Origin: Microbacterium sp. C5A9 | GTDB taxonomy: Bacteria > Actinomycetota > Actinomycetes > Actinomycetales > Microbacteriaceae | Reading direction: 5' to 3' | Length of the DNA: 64,000 nucleotides | NCBI RefSeq assembly: GCF_022627955.1 | Contig: NZ_JABXGD010000009.1 | Coordinates: forward strand, 141,438 to 205,437 | The notes under the pieces: model-generated | What the model was told of the DNA's origin: nothing | What the model saw: the letters and a program-made list of their open reading frames with translations, nothing else | The model's database searches: none | In this document: in pieces, positions 9,124 through 21,061 of the stretch | How the letters are laid out: each line of letters opens with the position of its first letter | Position numbering within the stretch: the first letter of the stretch is position 1 | Program-made: the position numbers and the translations under genes

Positions 9124-9651
9124 ATGTCCGAACCCTCCAGTCAACTTCCTCCCGAAGAGGACCTCGTCCACACTGACTCCATGCGCATCACCCCCCGCCG
9201 CCTCGCGATCGGCATGAGCCTGTGGGCCCCGAACCTGTTCAGCGGGATCCGTATCCGCCGCTTCGCCGAGGACTGGACGCACGCGACGGTCGAACTGCAC
9301 GTCAACGTCGTCACCCGCAACTACGTGAAGACGGCATTCGGCGGCTCGATGTCGGCGATGACCGACCCCTACTTCTTCATGCTCGTGATGCACCAGCTCG
9401 GGCGCGAGTACGTGGTGTGGGACACCCGTGGCGAGATCGAGTTCGTCAAGCCCGGCCGCGGGGTGCTGACGGCGGAGTTCGAGGTCAGCAGAGAGCGCGC
9501 CGCGGAGATCCGCGAGCGCGCCCACGGCGGCGCGAAGGTGCTCGAGTGGTTCGAGACCGTGATCACCGACAGCGACGGCGACGTCGTCGCCCGCGTGCGC
9601 CGAGAGGTCTACATCCGCGAGAAGAAGCGCGTCACGGCCGCCCGCGCCTGA
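9124..9651 (+). CDS. DUF4442 (hotdog-fold thioesterase-like) protein
   Basis: This 175-residue protein resembles the DUF4442 branch of the hotdog thioesterase superfamily. Recognisable segments are VTRNYVKTAFGGSMSAMTDP (the helix and turn that carry the acyl-binding region) and the strand EIEFVKPGRG. The substrate, if any, is unknown. The ATG at 9124 gives an N-terminus of 19 weakly conserved residues. The ATG at 9181 is an alternative, supported by homology onset and by CACACT six bases upstream. It is divergent from gntR, so the repressor could affect it. Confidence 0.75.
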   Translation: MSEPSSQLPPEEDLVHTDSMRITPRRLAIGMSLWAPNLFSGIRIRRFAEDWTHATVELHVNVVTRNYVKTAFGGSMSAMTDPYFFMLVMHQLGREYVVWDTRGEIEFVKPGRGVLTAEFEVSRERAAEIRERAHGGAKVLEWFETVITDSDGDVVARVRREVYIREKKRVTAARA

Positions 9652-9699
9652 GCCACCGCACGACACCGGCCGTTCACCGCGACCTGGCACGATGATCGG

Positions 9700-10926
9700 A
9701 TGCCCCTCGCGCGCCGCCTGAGACTCGTCGATGCCGTCGCCATCGGCCTCGGTTCGATGATCGGGGCCGGCGTGTTCGCGGTCTGGGCACCCGCGGTGGG
9801 CGTCGCCGGCAGCGGCATCCTCGTCGCCCTCGCGATCGCCGCGCTCGTCGCCTACTGCAACGCGACCGCGTCGGCACAGCTCGCCGCCGCACATCCTGTG
9901 GCCGGGGGCACCTACGCGTATGCCCGCGCGGAGATCGGTCCGTGGTGGGGCTTCGTGGCCGGATGGAGCTTCGTGGTCGGCAAGATCGCCAGCTGCGCGG
10001 CGATGGCGTTGACCTTCGCCGCCTACGCCGCACCCGAGGGCTGGCAGGTGCCCGTCGCGGCGACGGCCGTCGTCGGTCTCGCGGCCGTCAACTGCTTCGG
10101 CGTGACGCGCACCGCGCTGCTCACCCGCATCCTCGTCGTCTGCTCGCTGCTGGGACTCGCCGTCGTCGTCGCGATCGGCCTCGGCACGGCATCCGCCGCA
10201 CACCCGACCCCGCTCCCGGATGCCACCGCCTACGGAGTGCTGCAGGGCGCGGGCCTGCTGTTCTTCGCGTTCGCGGGGTACGCACGGATCGCCACCATGG
10301 GCGAGGAGGTCGTGGACCCCGCGCGGACGATCCCCCGCGCGATCGCGCTCGCCCTCGGCGGCGCCGTCGTCGTCTACACGCTGGTCGCGATCACGGTCGT
10401 CGTGGCGCTCGGCGCCGACGTCGTCACGAGCGCAGCACCCCTCGCCGACGTGCTCTCGGCGGCCGGGTGGGCACCGCTCGCGCCGATCGTCCGGGTCACG
10501 GCGGCGGCGGCCTCGCTCGGCGCCCTGCTCGCGCTCCTCACCGGGATCGGGCGCACCACGCTCGCCATGGCGCGGGAGGCGGACCTGCCCCGCGCTCTCG
10601 CGGCGGTCGACGAGCGCTGGCAGGCGCCTCGGCGGGCCGAGATCGCGATCGCGCTCATCGTGGTCGCGATCGTGCTCGTCGCCGATCTGCGCGATGCGAT
10701 CGGCTTCTCATCCTTCGGCGTGCTGCTCTACTACCTGATCGCGAACGCCGCGGCGTTCCGCCAGCACGGAGACGCCAGACGGTATCCGCGAGCCCTCCAG
10801 ATCGTCGGGATTGTCGGCTGCCTGCTGCTGGTGAACACGCTGCCTGTTCTGGCCTCGGCGATCGGCACGGTCGTGGTGCTCCTCGGAGTCGCCTACCGCC
10901 TGATCCGCCTCCGGCTCACCCGCTGA
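9700..10926 (+). CDS. APC superfamily amino acid permease
   Basis: This 408-residue integral membrane protein has about 12 hydrophobic segments. The APC signature appears at the start (DAVAIGLGSMIGAGVF, unwound helix 1), then VAGGTYAYAR and FFAFAGYARIATMGEEVVDPARTIPRAI (helix 6 region). It probably takes up an amino acid with protons; substrate cannot be read from sequence. CACGAT lies six bases before the ATG, a weaker member of the leaderless-promoter set. It is a single gene, convergent with the SGNH hydrolase gene. Confidence 0.9.
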   Translation: MPLARRLRLVDAVAIGLGSMIGAGVFAVWAPAVGVAGSGILVALAIAALVAYCNATASAQLAAAHPVAGGTYAYARAEIGPWWGFVAGWSFVVGKIASCAAMALTFAAYAAPEGWQVPVAATAVVGLAAVNCFGVTRTALLTRILVVCSLLGLAVVVAIGLGTASAAHPTPLPDATAYGVLQGAGLLFFAFAGYARIATMGEEVVDPARTIPRAIALALGGAVVVYTLVAITVVVALGADVVTSAAPLADVLSAAGWAPLAPIVRVTAAAASLGALLALLTGIGRTTLAMAREADLPRALAAVDERWQAPRRAEIAIALIVVAIVLVADLRDAIGFSSFGVLLYYLIANAAAFRQHGDARRYPRALQIVGIVGCLLLVNTLPVLASAIGTVVVLLGVAYRLIRLRLTR

Positions 10927-10969
10927 CCGGGGTTCGGTCGATCATGCGACAGCGGATGCGGTGCCTCCC

Positions 10970-11782
10970 TCAGCGCGGGGTGGGGCGACGAGAGACGAGT
11001 GCCGCCTCGGCGGCGAGACAGACGGCGGGAAGCAGCGCCTCGGCCGTGCGCCGATAGCCGAGAGCGCTCGGATGGAATCGATCCATGCTGAACATCGCAT
11101 CAGGATCGTCGAAGAACATCGCACCGACCGCTCGGCGGAGATCGACGGGCCTCGCCCCTGCGGCGACAGCCGTGGCGGTCTGCGCCATAGACAGCCGACG
11201 TGACATGCCGGAGACCAGTCTCCGCAGCGGCTGAGGCACAGGCCGCAGCGCACCGAGATCGGGACAGGTGCCGACGACGACCTCGGCACCGCGGCGGCGC
11301 AGTCGCAGGATCGCATCCCGCAGATGCTGCGTCGATACCGCGACCGGCAGGCGGTGCGTGACGTCGTTGCCGCCCACCACGATCACGGCGACGTGCGGAG
11401 CGTAGTCCGCCGGCAGGGCGTCGAGCTGACCCGCCAGATCGGGCGACTCCGAGCCGACGACGGCCGCCGTGCGCAGACGGACGGGACGGCCCATGCGCCG
11501 CGCCGTGCCCTTGGCGAGGCGACCGCCGAGCGTCTGCTTGCGACGCTCGGCACCGAGGCCGGCCGCGAGCGAGTCGCCGAGCACGAGCATGTCGATCGGC
11601 TCTCCGCCGAGCGACGGCCGCCAGACCCGATCGGCATCGATCGACAGCTCGCCGAGCGGTTTTCCGATGCGACGGCGGGCGACCGCGGCCTGATGCGAGA
11701 GAGCGAACCGGATGCCGGCGGCCACAGCCATGACCGCGACACCGAGCCCGGCGAGGGCGACGACGACCTGCTGTCGACTCAT
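10970..11782 (-). CDS. SGNH/GDSL-family hydrolase, membrane-anchored
   Basis: This 270-residue esterase-type protein has an N-terminal hydrophobic helix (about 5-28) that should anchor or export it. SGNH blocks are clear: GDSLAAG with S71, the GGND block with N139, and DRFHPS with H237. The internal Gly block is near VVGSESPDL. Substrates could be lipids or acylated cell-wall glycans, which is inference. It lies 78 bases downstream of hisS on the same strand and may be co-transcribed. Confidence 0.88.
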   Translation of the reverse strand: MSRQQVVVALAGLGVAVMAVAAGIRFALSHQAAVARRRIGKPLGELSIDADRVWRPSLGGEPIDMLVLGDSLAAGLGAERRKQTLGGRLAKGTARRMGRPVRLRTAAVVGSESPDLAGQLDALPADYAPHVAVIVVGGNDVTHRLPVAVSTQHLRDAILRLRRRGAEVVVGTCPDLGALRPVPQPLRRLVSGMSRRLSMAQTATAVAAGARPVDLRRAVGAMFFDDPDAMFSMDRFHPSALGYRRTAEALLPAVCLAAEAALVSRRPTPR

Positions 11783-11860
11783 GCACCGATTCGAGCCGAC
11801 CCGGATGAACGCCCCGTGAACGGAGCCCTGCGGCGACTCGGGACGGAGCCGCGCAGCGAC

Positions 11861-13138
11861 TCAGGACAGCGGCTTGAGCTCCAGCTGCGCCGTGCCGGCG
11901 GCGACCGTCGCGAACTCCGTGTATCCGTCGGCGGCCGAGCGCTCGAGCAGAGCCTTCACGTTCTTCGTGCGCCGCTCCAACCGCACCCTGGCACCGGCCG
12001 CCACGAGTCCGGCCTTGTGGGTCACGAGCTCGGCGACCGGCACGTCGGCGTCGTGGATGAGCACGACCGCCCGCTCGCCGGCATCCGTCCCCGCCGTCAC
12101 GAGGTCGACCAGGCGCTCGAAGCCGAGCGAGAACCCGACCGCCGGCACCTGCTGTCCGAGGAAGCGCCCGATCATGCCGTCGTAGCGCCCTCCCCCGCCC
12201 AGCGAGTACGACACCGAGGGGTGCGCGAGCTCGAAGATGGTGCCGGTGTAGTACCCCATGCCGCGCACGAGGAACGGATCGAAGACCAGGGGGATGTCGG
12301 TCGCGTCGCGGCCGACCGCGACCGCCTCTCCGATGCCGACGAGGTGCCCGACGATCTCCTCCGGTGCGTTCTCGGGCAGCGCCTTGCGGATCTGACGCTC
12401 GCCGAACGGGTTGTACTCCATGGTCTGCGGGCGGCGCAGGAACTCCTCGAACGCATCGACGGCGGATGCGGCGGCACCGCGCTCGCGCAGTTCCGCCGCG
12501 ACCCCCTCGGGGCCGATCTTGTCGAGCTTGTCGATCGTGATCAGCACACCGGGGCGCTCCTCGGCGGTGAATCCGAAGCTGTCGAGCATCCAGTCGAGCG
12601 CACGCCGGTCGTTGATGCGCACGGTCGCACCCTCGAGCCCGAGCGCATCCACGGCATCGAGCGAGGCGACCATGAGCTCGGCCTCGGCGCGTGCGGAGTC
12701 GTCGCCGATGATGTCGATGTCGCACTGCACGAACTGGCGGTATCGACCCTTCTGCGGACGCTCGGCACGCCAGACCGGACCGATCTGGATGGCGCGGAAC
12801 ACCCCGGGCAGCTGACCGCGGTTGCTCGCGTAGAAGCGCGCGAGCGGCACCGTGAGGTCGTAGCGCAGGCCGAGGTCTGCGAGAGCCCCCTGGTCGTCGG
12901 CCGCCTCGCGGATCGCCTCGGCATCGAGGCCGCGCCGCAGCACGTTGTAGGCGAGCTTCTCGTTGTCGCCGCCGATGCCGGCGTGCAGGCGCGAGTACTC
13001 CTCGAGGGCAGGCGTCTCGATCTCGTCGAACCCGTGCGAGCGATAGCGATCGCGGATGACGGAGAGCACGCGCTCACGGCGAGCCTTGTCGGCGGGGAGG
13101 ATGTCGCGCATGCCGCGCGGCGGATTCACAGTAGCCAC
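11861..13138 (-). CDS. hisS: Histidyl-tRNA synthetase
   Basis: This class II synthetase charges tRNA-His. The 425 residues match the family. Class II motif 2 lies around GPVWRAERPQKGRYRQFVQCD, with histidine-binding motifs LVRGMGYYTGTIFE and GGGGRYDGM, and a C-terminal anticodon-binding domain from about residue 325. The GTG at 13138 is chosen since GGAAGG lies eight bases upstream and the conserved VNPPRGMRD follows at once. It starts 38 bases after mazG on the same strand. Confidence 0.97.
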   Translation of the reverse strand: MATVNPPRGMRDILPADKARRERVLSVIRDRYRSHGFDEIETPALEEYSRLHAGIGGDNEKLAYNVLRRGLDAEAIREAADDQGALADLGLRYDLTVPLARFYASNRGQLPGVFRAIQIGPVWRAERPQKGRYRQFVQCDIDIIGDDSARAEAELMVASLDAVDALGLEGATVRINDRRALDWMLDSFGFTAEERPGVLITIDKLDKIGPEGVAAELRERGAAASAVDAFEEFLRRPQTMEYNPFGERQIRKALPENAPEEIVGHLVGIGEAVAVGRDATDIPLVFDPFLVRGMGYYTGTIFELAHPSVSYSLGGGGRYDGMIGRFLGQQVPAVGFSLGFERLVDLVTAGTDAGERAVVLIHDADVPVAELVTHKAGLVAAGARVRLERRTKNVKALLERSAADGYTEFATVAAGTAQLELKPLS

Positions 13139-13176
13139 GCCTCCATCCTTCCAGGTCGTCGGGGTGCCCTGTGGCG

Positions 13177-13860
13177 TCAGGCCCCGGACTCGGTGTCGTG
13201 AACCCGGGACTCGGCGTCGCGCACGTCGGCCTCGAGGGCACGAAGCCGTTCGCGCAGTGCGCGCTCGGCATCCCATCCCTCGGCGCGGGCCACCGCGACG
13301 AGACCGAGGAGCGCCTCGCCGAGCTCGGCCTCGCTCGACGGCACCGCCGCCGTGGCGCCCCCGGTCGGAACGGCGACCGGCACACCGGCACCGGCCGCTC
13401 TGCCGACGACCTTCTGCGCCAGGGCGAGGGCGGGCATCCCCGCCGGGATGCCGTCGAGCACGCTGCGCCGTGTGCGCTTCTCGGCCGCCTTCGCGGCGTT
13501 CCAGTGCACGAGCACCGCCTCCGGCGTCGTCGCGACCTCGCCGGCGAACACGTGCGGATGCCGCCGGACCATCTTCTCGGTCAGCGTGTCGGCGACGTCG
13601 TCGATGTCGAAGGGCTCATCGGGATCCTGCGCCGCGATCGCGGCATGGAACAGCACCTGCCAGAGCAGATCTCCGAGCTCTTCGCGGAGGTCGGCGCGCG
13701 TGCCGCTCTCGACCGCCTCGATGACCTCGTGCGATTCCTCGATGAGGTACGGCACGAGGTCGCGGTGGGTGATCTGCTGCGACCAGACGCACCGCTCACG
13801 GACCTCGCGCATCGTCTCGGCGGCCGCACGAAGCGAATCGCGTTGCTGCTCTGCGGTCAT
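13177..13860 (-). CDS. mazG: MazG-family nucleoside triphosphate pyrophosphohydrolase
   Basis: This 227-residue all-alpha NTP pyrophosphatase hydrolyses (d)NTPs to the monophosphate and PPi, usually as house-cleaning of non-canonical nucleotides. Metal-binding helices are visible as EESHEVIEAV and EELGDLLWQVLFHA, plus WSQQITHRDLVPYLIEE. It has one MazG domain plus a C-terminal tail, as is common in actinobacteria. The ATG at 13860 has AGGAGG just upstream. It lies between nhaA (37 bases) and hisS (38 bases), so the three may share a transcript. Confidence 0.93.
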   Translation of the reverse strand: MTAEQQRDSLRAAAETMREVRERCVWSQQITHRDLVPYLIEESHEVIEAVESGTRADLREELGDLLWQVLFHAAIAAQDPDEPFDIDDVADTLTEKMVRRHPHVFAGEVATTPEAVLVHWNAAKAAEKRTRRSVLDGIPAGMPALALAQKVVGRAAGAGVPVAVPTGGATAAVPSSEAELGEALLGLVAVARAEGWDAERALRERLRALEADVRDAESRVHDTESGA

Positions 13861-13897
13861 TGTTCCTCCTCGTAGATGCTCATGCCGTCGCACGGGC

Positions 13898-15073
13898 TCA
13901 TGACGTCGCAGCGCCCAGGCGTCGATACGACCGCGCACGGAGCGAGACGATCACGGCCGAGAGCACGAGCGCCAGGAGCGAGCCGACCAGCACGCCCAGG
14001 ATCGCCTGGTCGCGGATGCCGTCATCCGACGCGAAAGCGAGATTCGCCAGCAGCAGCGACACCGTGAACCCGATGCCGCCCAGCGCACCCGCAGCGAGGA
14101 TGTCGCCGAACGGCAGCGCGGGAGCCGCCCCGCGAGGTCTGATGCGCATGGCGAGCCATCCGAACACCGAGATTCCGACGATCTTGCCGACCGGCAGCGC
14201 CACCACGATGCCCCAGAACGCCGGCGAGAGTTCGGAGAGAGCGAGGTCGGGGATCACGACGAAGGCGGCGACGAAGGCGAAGACCGGCAGGATCACGCCG
14301 TTGACCGCGGGTTCGAGGGCATGCCGTGCACGGGCCGCGGGCACCGGCGACATCACGAGACCGAGCAGGACTCCGGCGATCGTGGCATGGATGCCGGACG
14401 ACGCGACGAGCCCCCAGGCGACGACGCCGACGAGCACCATCGCGACGGCGACGGCCGGGTGCCCCTGCGCATGCAGGACCCTGCTGAGCAGCCAGAACAC
14501 CGCCACGGCGACGACGGCGAGCGCGAGCAGCAGCCACTGCACGTCGTGCGCGAACAGCACGGCGATGAAGACGATGCCGATGATGTCGTCGAGGATCGCG
14601 AGCGCCAGCAGGAACACGCGCACGGTCGACGGCAGCCCGCGTCCGAACATCGCGAGCACCCCGAGCGCGAAGGCGATGTCTGTCGCGGTGGGGATCGGCC
14701 AGCCCGTGACGGTCGCCGGATCGCCGGCGATGAGCAGGTAGACCGCGATCGGCACCAGCACACCGCCCGCAGCCGCGATCGCCGGCTGCACGGCCTTGCG
14801 CGGGGAGTCGAGCTCGCCGTGCGTCAGCTCGTGCCGCAGCTCGATCGCCACGACGAGGAAGAACACCGCCAGGAGGCCGTCGGAGACCCAGTGCGAGATC
14901 GACAGATCGAGAGAGGTGCCCGGCACGGCGATGTGGAAGTCGAGGACCGCGGCGAGCGCATCGTGCGCGGGGATGTTCGCCGCCAGCAGGCCGAGCCCGG
15001 CGGCGACGAGGAGCAGGACAGCGGGGAACTGCTGCCCACGGAGGGGGTTCGCGGAGATGCGCATCGCCCCCAT
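13898..15073 (-). CDS. nhaA: Na+/H+ antiporter NhaA
   Basis: This electrogenic antiporter exports Na+ for H+ in pH and salt homeostasis. The 391 residues form about 12 membrane segments. The catalytic Asp pair D162-D163 (AILDDIIGI) is intact, with T131-D132 (PTATDIAFALGVL) in the crossing helix region and FFLVVAIELRHE in helix 2/3. The ATG at 15073 is preceded by a purine-rich GGAGGGGGAG stretch; an ATG four codons in is the alternative. It is divergent from ppc. Confidence 0.96.
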   Translation of the reverse strand: MGAMRISANPLRGQQFPAVLLLVAAGLGLLAANIPAHDALAAVLDFHIAVPGTSLDLSISHWVSDGLLAVFFLVVAIELRHELTHGELDSPRKAVQPAIAAAGGVLVPIAVYLLIAGDPATVTGWPIPTATDIAFALGVLAMFGRGLPSTVRVFLLALAILDDIIGIVFIAVLFAHDVQWLLLALAVVAVAVFWLLSRVLHAQGHPAVAVAMVLVGVVAWGLVASSGIHATIAGVLLGLVMSPVPAARARHALEPAVNGVILPVFAFVAAFVVIPDLALSELSPAFWGIVVALPVGKIVGISVFGWLAMRIRPRGAAPALPFGDILAAGALGGIGFTVSLLLANLAFASDDGIRDQAILGVLVGSLLALVLSAVIVSLRARSYRRLGAATS

Positions 15074-15154
15074 GGTAGTTCTCCCCCTCCCGCATCCGTC
15101 CCGTCTCGTGCGTCTCGGATCGTCATGCGTTCAGAGCACCACCCCGACCCGGGA

Positions 15155-15160
15155 TACTCT
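15155..15160 (+). promoter_or_regulatory. Leaderless -10 element (TACTCT) for ppc
   Basis: TACTCT is followed by six bases and then the GTG of ppc at 15167. This spacing places the transcription start at the start codon. No ribosome-binding site is visible before the GTG, which fits a leaderless message. Confidence 0.6.
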
Positions 15161-15166
15161 CGAACG

Positions 15167-19391
<4,225 letters not shown>

Positions 19392-19414
19392 CCCTCCCCG
19401 CTCGTCGAACACGA

Positions 19415-19453
19415 CAGAAGAGCCGCCCTCCCTCCCGGTGGGCGGCTCTTCTG
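19415..19453. terminator. Bidirectional terminator between gdhA and the APC permease
   Basis: Arms CAGAAGAGCCGCCC (19415-19428) and GGGCGGCTCTTCTG (19440-19453) pair perfectly around an 11-base loop. It lies 24 bases after gdhA and 25 bases after the convergent permease gene, serving both. Confidence 0.85.
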
Positions 19454-19478
19454 CATCGCGGTTCCTCCCGAAGCCGTC

Positions 19479-20906
19479 TCAGGTCTCGTCGACAGGGACC
19501 TTCACGACCTTGTTGAATCCGGTCACCGCCTGGTTCTCGTCGAAGGCGACGACCTTCTTGCGGAAGCCCCTCGTGATGACGGCCAGATAGATCACGCCGA
19601 GTGCCGTCCAGATGAGTCCGCCGGTCAGCGCATCCGCGTGGAGGTTCGCCCACAGCAGCCCCGTGAGCAGCATTCCGATGCCGGGCATGACGATGTAGTT
19701 GAACACGTCGCCCGGCGTCTTGCGGCGCCCCTTGCGCACCGCGAACCAGGCGATCACCGAGATGTTCACGAAGGTGAACGCGATGAGTGCCCCGTAGTTG
19801 ATCCATGCCGCGATCAGCTCGAGGGTGAACGGGATCGCGAGCAGCGAGATCGCACCGACCAGCACGATGTTGAACGTCGGCGTGTGCGTGCGCGGGTTGA
19901 TGTAGCCGAAGGCCCGCTGCGGGAGCACGTTGTTGCGTCCCATCACGAGCAGCATGCGCGAGACCGAGGCGTGCGAGGCGAGGCCCGATGCGAGGGTCGC
20001 GCAGAATCCGGCGGCGGTCAGCACCGCCATGAGCACGTCTCCACCGACGAGTCCGCCGATGATCGGCAGCGTGGAGTCCTCGACGAACTGCATGTCTCCC
20101 CCGGGCGCGAACTCGTTCCAGTCGGGGAATCGCAGCTGGGTGACGTACGCGGCGATGAGGAAGATCGCGCCGCCCAGCAGCACGGTGAGGAGGATCGCCT
20201 TCGGCATGATCTTCGGATCCTTCGCCTCTTCCGCGTACATCGTCACGGCGTCGAAGCCGATGAACGAGAAGCAGACGATCGTGGCGCCCATGAGCACCGC
20301 GCCGATCGTCGCACCGTCGTGGATGAAGGGTGCGGCGGAGGCGATCGTGGACGCGCCCTCGCCGCGCATGAGCTGCGCGACGACCATGACCACGAACACC
20401 GCCATCACGACGATCGAGAACACGAGCAGGATCATGTTCATGTTCGAGGTGCCGCGCATGGTCATGTAGATGATCGACGTGACGAGGATGCAGTAGAGCA
20501 CGACCCAGATCCACCCGGGGATGTCGGGGAACAGCGCCTCGAGGTAGCTGCGGATGATGAGGCAGTTGACCATCGGCAGGAGCACGTAGTCGATGAGCGA
20601 GGTCCACCCCACCATGAATCCCAGGTTCGGGTGGATGGACTCGCGCACGTAGGTGTACGCGGACCCGGCGCTCGGGATGGCGCTGGAGATCTTGCCGTAG
20701 CTGATGGCGGTGAACACCATCACGACGAGCGCGACGAGATATGCGGCGGGAACGACGTTGTCGGTGTCGCGGGCGACCATGCCGAACGTGTCGAAGACGA
20801 CCGTCGGCGTCATGTAGCCGAGACCGAGTCCTACGATCGCCCACAGGCCGAGGTTGCGCCGGAGCGTTCCTCCGCCCTGCGCCAGCGGCTTCGTCTTGGT
20901 GGCCAT
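19479..20906 (-). CDS. APC superfamily permease of the kinase/PLP-enzyme locus
   Basis: This 475-residue membrane protein has about 12 helices. APC motifs are visible near helix 1 (GLWAIVGLGLGYMTPTVVFD), helix 3 (AIPSAGSAYTYVRESI) and helix 6 (FSFIGFDAVTMYAEEAKDPKIMPKAI). The ATG at 20906 has GAAGGAG about five bases upstream. It follows the 979-residue kinase/PLP enzyme gene on the same strand after 155 bases, so an amine, amino alcohol or amino acid used by that enzyme is a likely substrate. A TACTGT at 20966-20971 may be its own -10. Confidence 0.9.
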   Translation of the reverse strand: MATKTKPLAQGGGTLRRNLGLWAIVGLGLGYMTPTVVFDTFGMVARDTDNVVPAAYLVALVVMVFTAISYGKISSAIPSAGSAYTYVRESIHPNLGFMVGWTSLIDYVLLPMVNCLIIRSYLEALFPDIPGWIWVVLYCILVTSIIYMTMRGTSNMNMILLVFSIVVMAVFVVMVVAQLMRGEGASTIASAAPFIHDGATIGAVLMGATIVCFSFIGFDAVTMYAEEAKDPKIMPKAILLTVLLGGAIFLIAAYVTQLRFPDWNEFAPGGDMQFVEDSTLPIIGGLVGGDVLMAVLTAAGFCATLASGLASHASVSRMLLVMGRNNVLPQRAFGYINPRTHTPTFNIVLVGAISLLAIPFTLELIAAWINYGALIAFTFVNISVIAWFAVRKGRRKTPGDVFNYIVMPGIGMLLTGLLWANLHADALTGGLIWTALGVIYLAVITRGFRKKVVAFDENQAVTGFNKVVKVPVDET

Positions 20907-21013
20907 GTGCACTCCTTCGAGAACAGCAGCGGGGCCGGACCTCGGGTCATCCGGCTCTGTGAGCAACAGTATGGACCCGTGCTATTCCTCAGCGGAAGAG
21001 GCATTCCCATTCG

Positions 21014-21025
21014 AAATGCGCATTT
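21014..21025. promoter_or_regulatory. 12-bp perfect palindrome AAATGCGCATTT upstream of the permease
   Basis: This palindrome is in the AT-richer 155-base spacer between the kinase/PLP-enzyme gene and the APC permease gene. It lies about 108 bases upstream of the permease ATG and about 45 bases upstream of the candidate -10. It looks like an operator, but no regulator gene is adjacent. Confidence 0.4.
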
Positions 21026-21061
21026 AACATGACCGATTCGCGCGCTTTTCGAAGGCAGCGA

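Noticed and set aside
14321..15166. A 282-codon in-frame extension upstream of ppc
   Set aside because: It lies opposite nhaA, has no homology, and the leaderless promoter and family start both point to GTG 15167.
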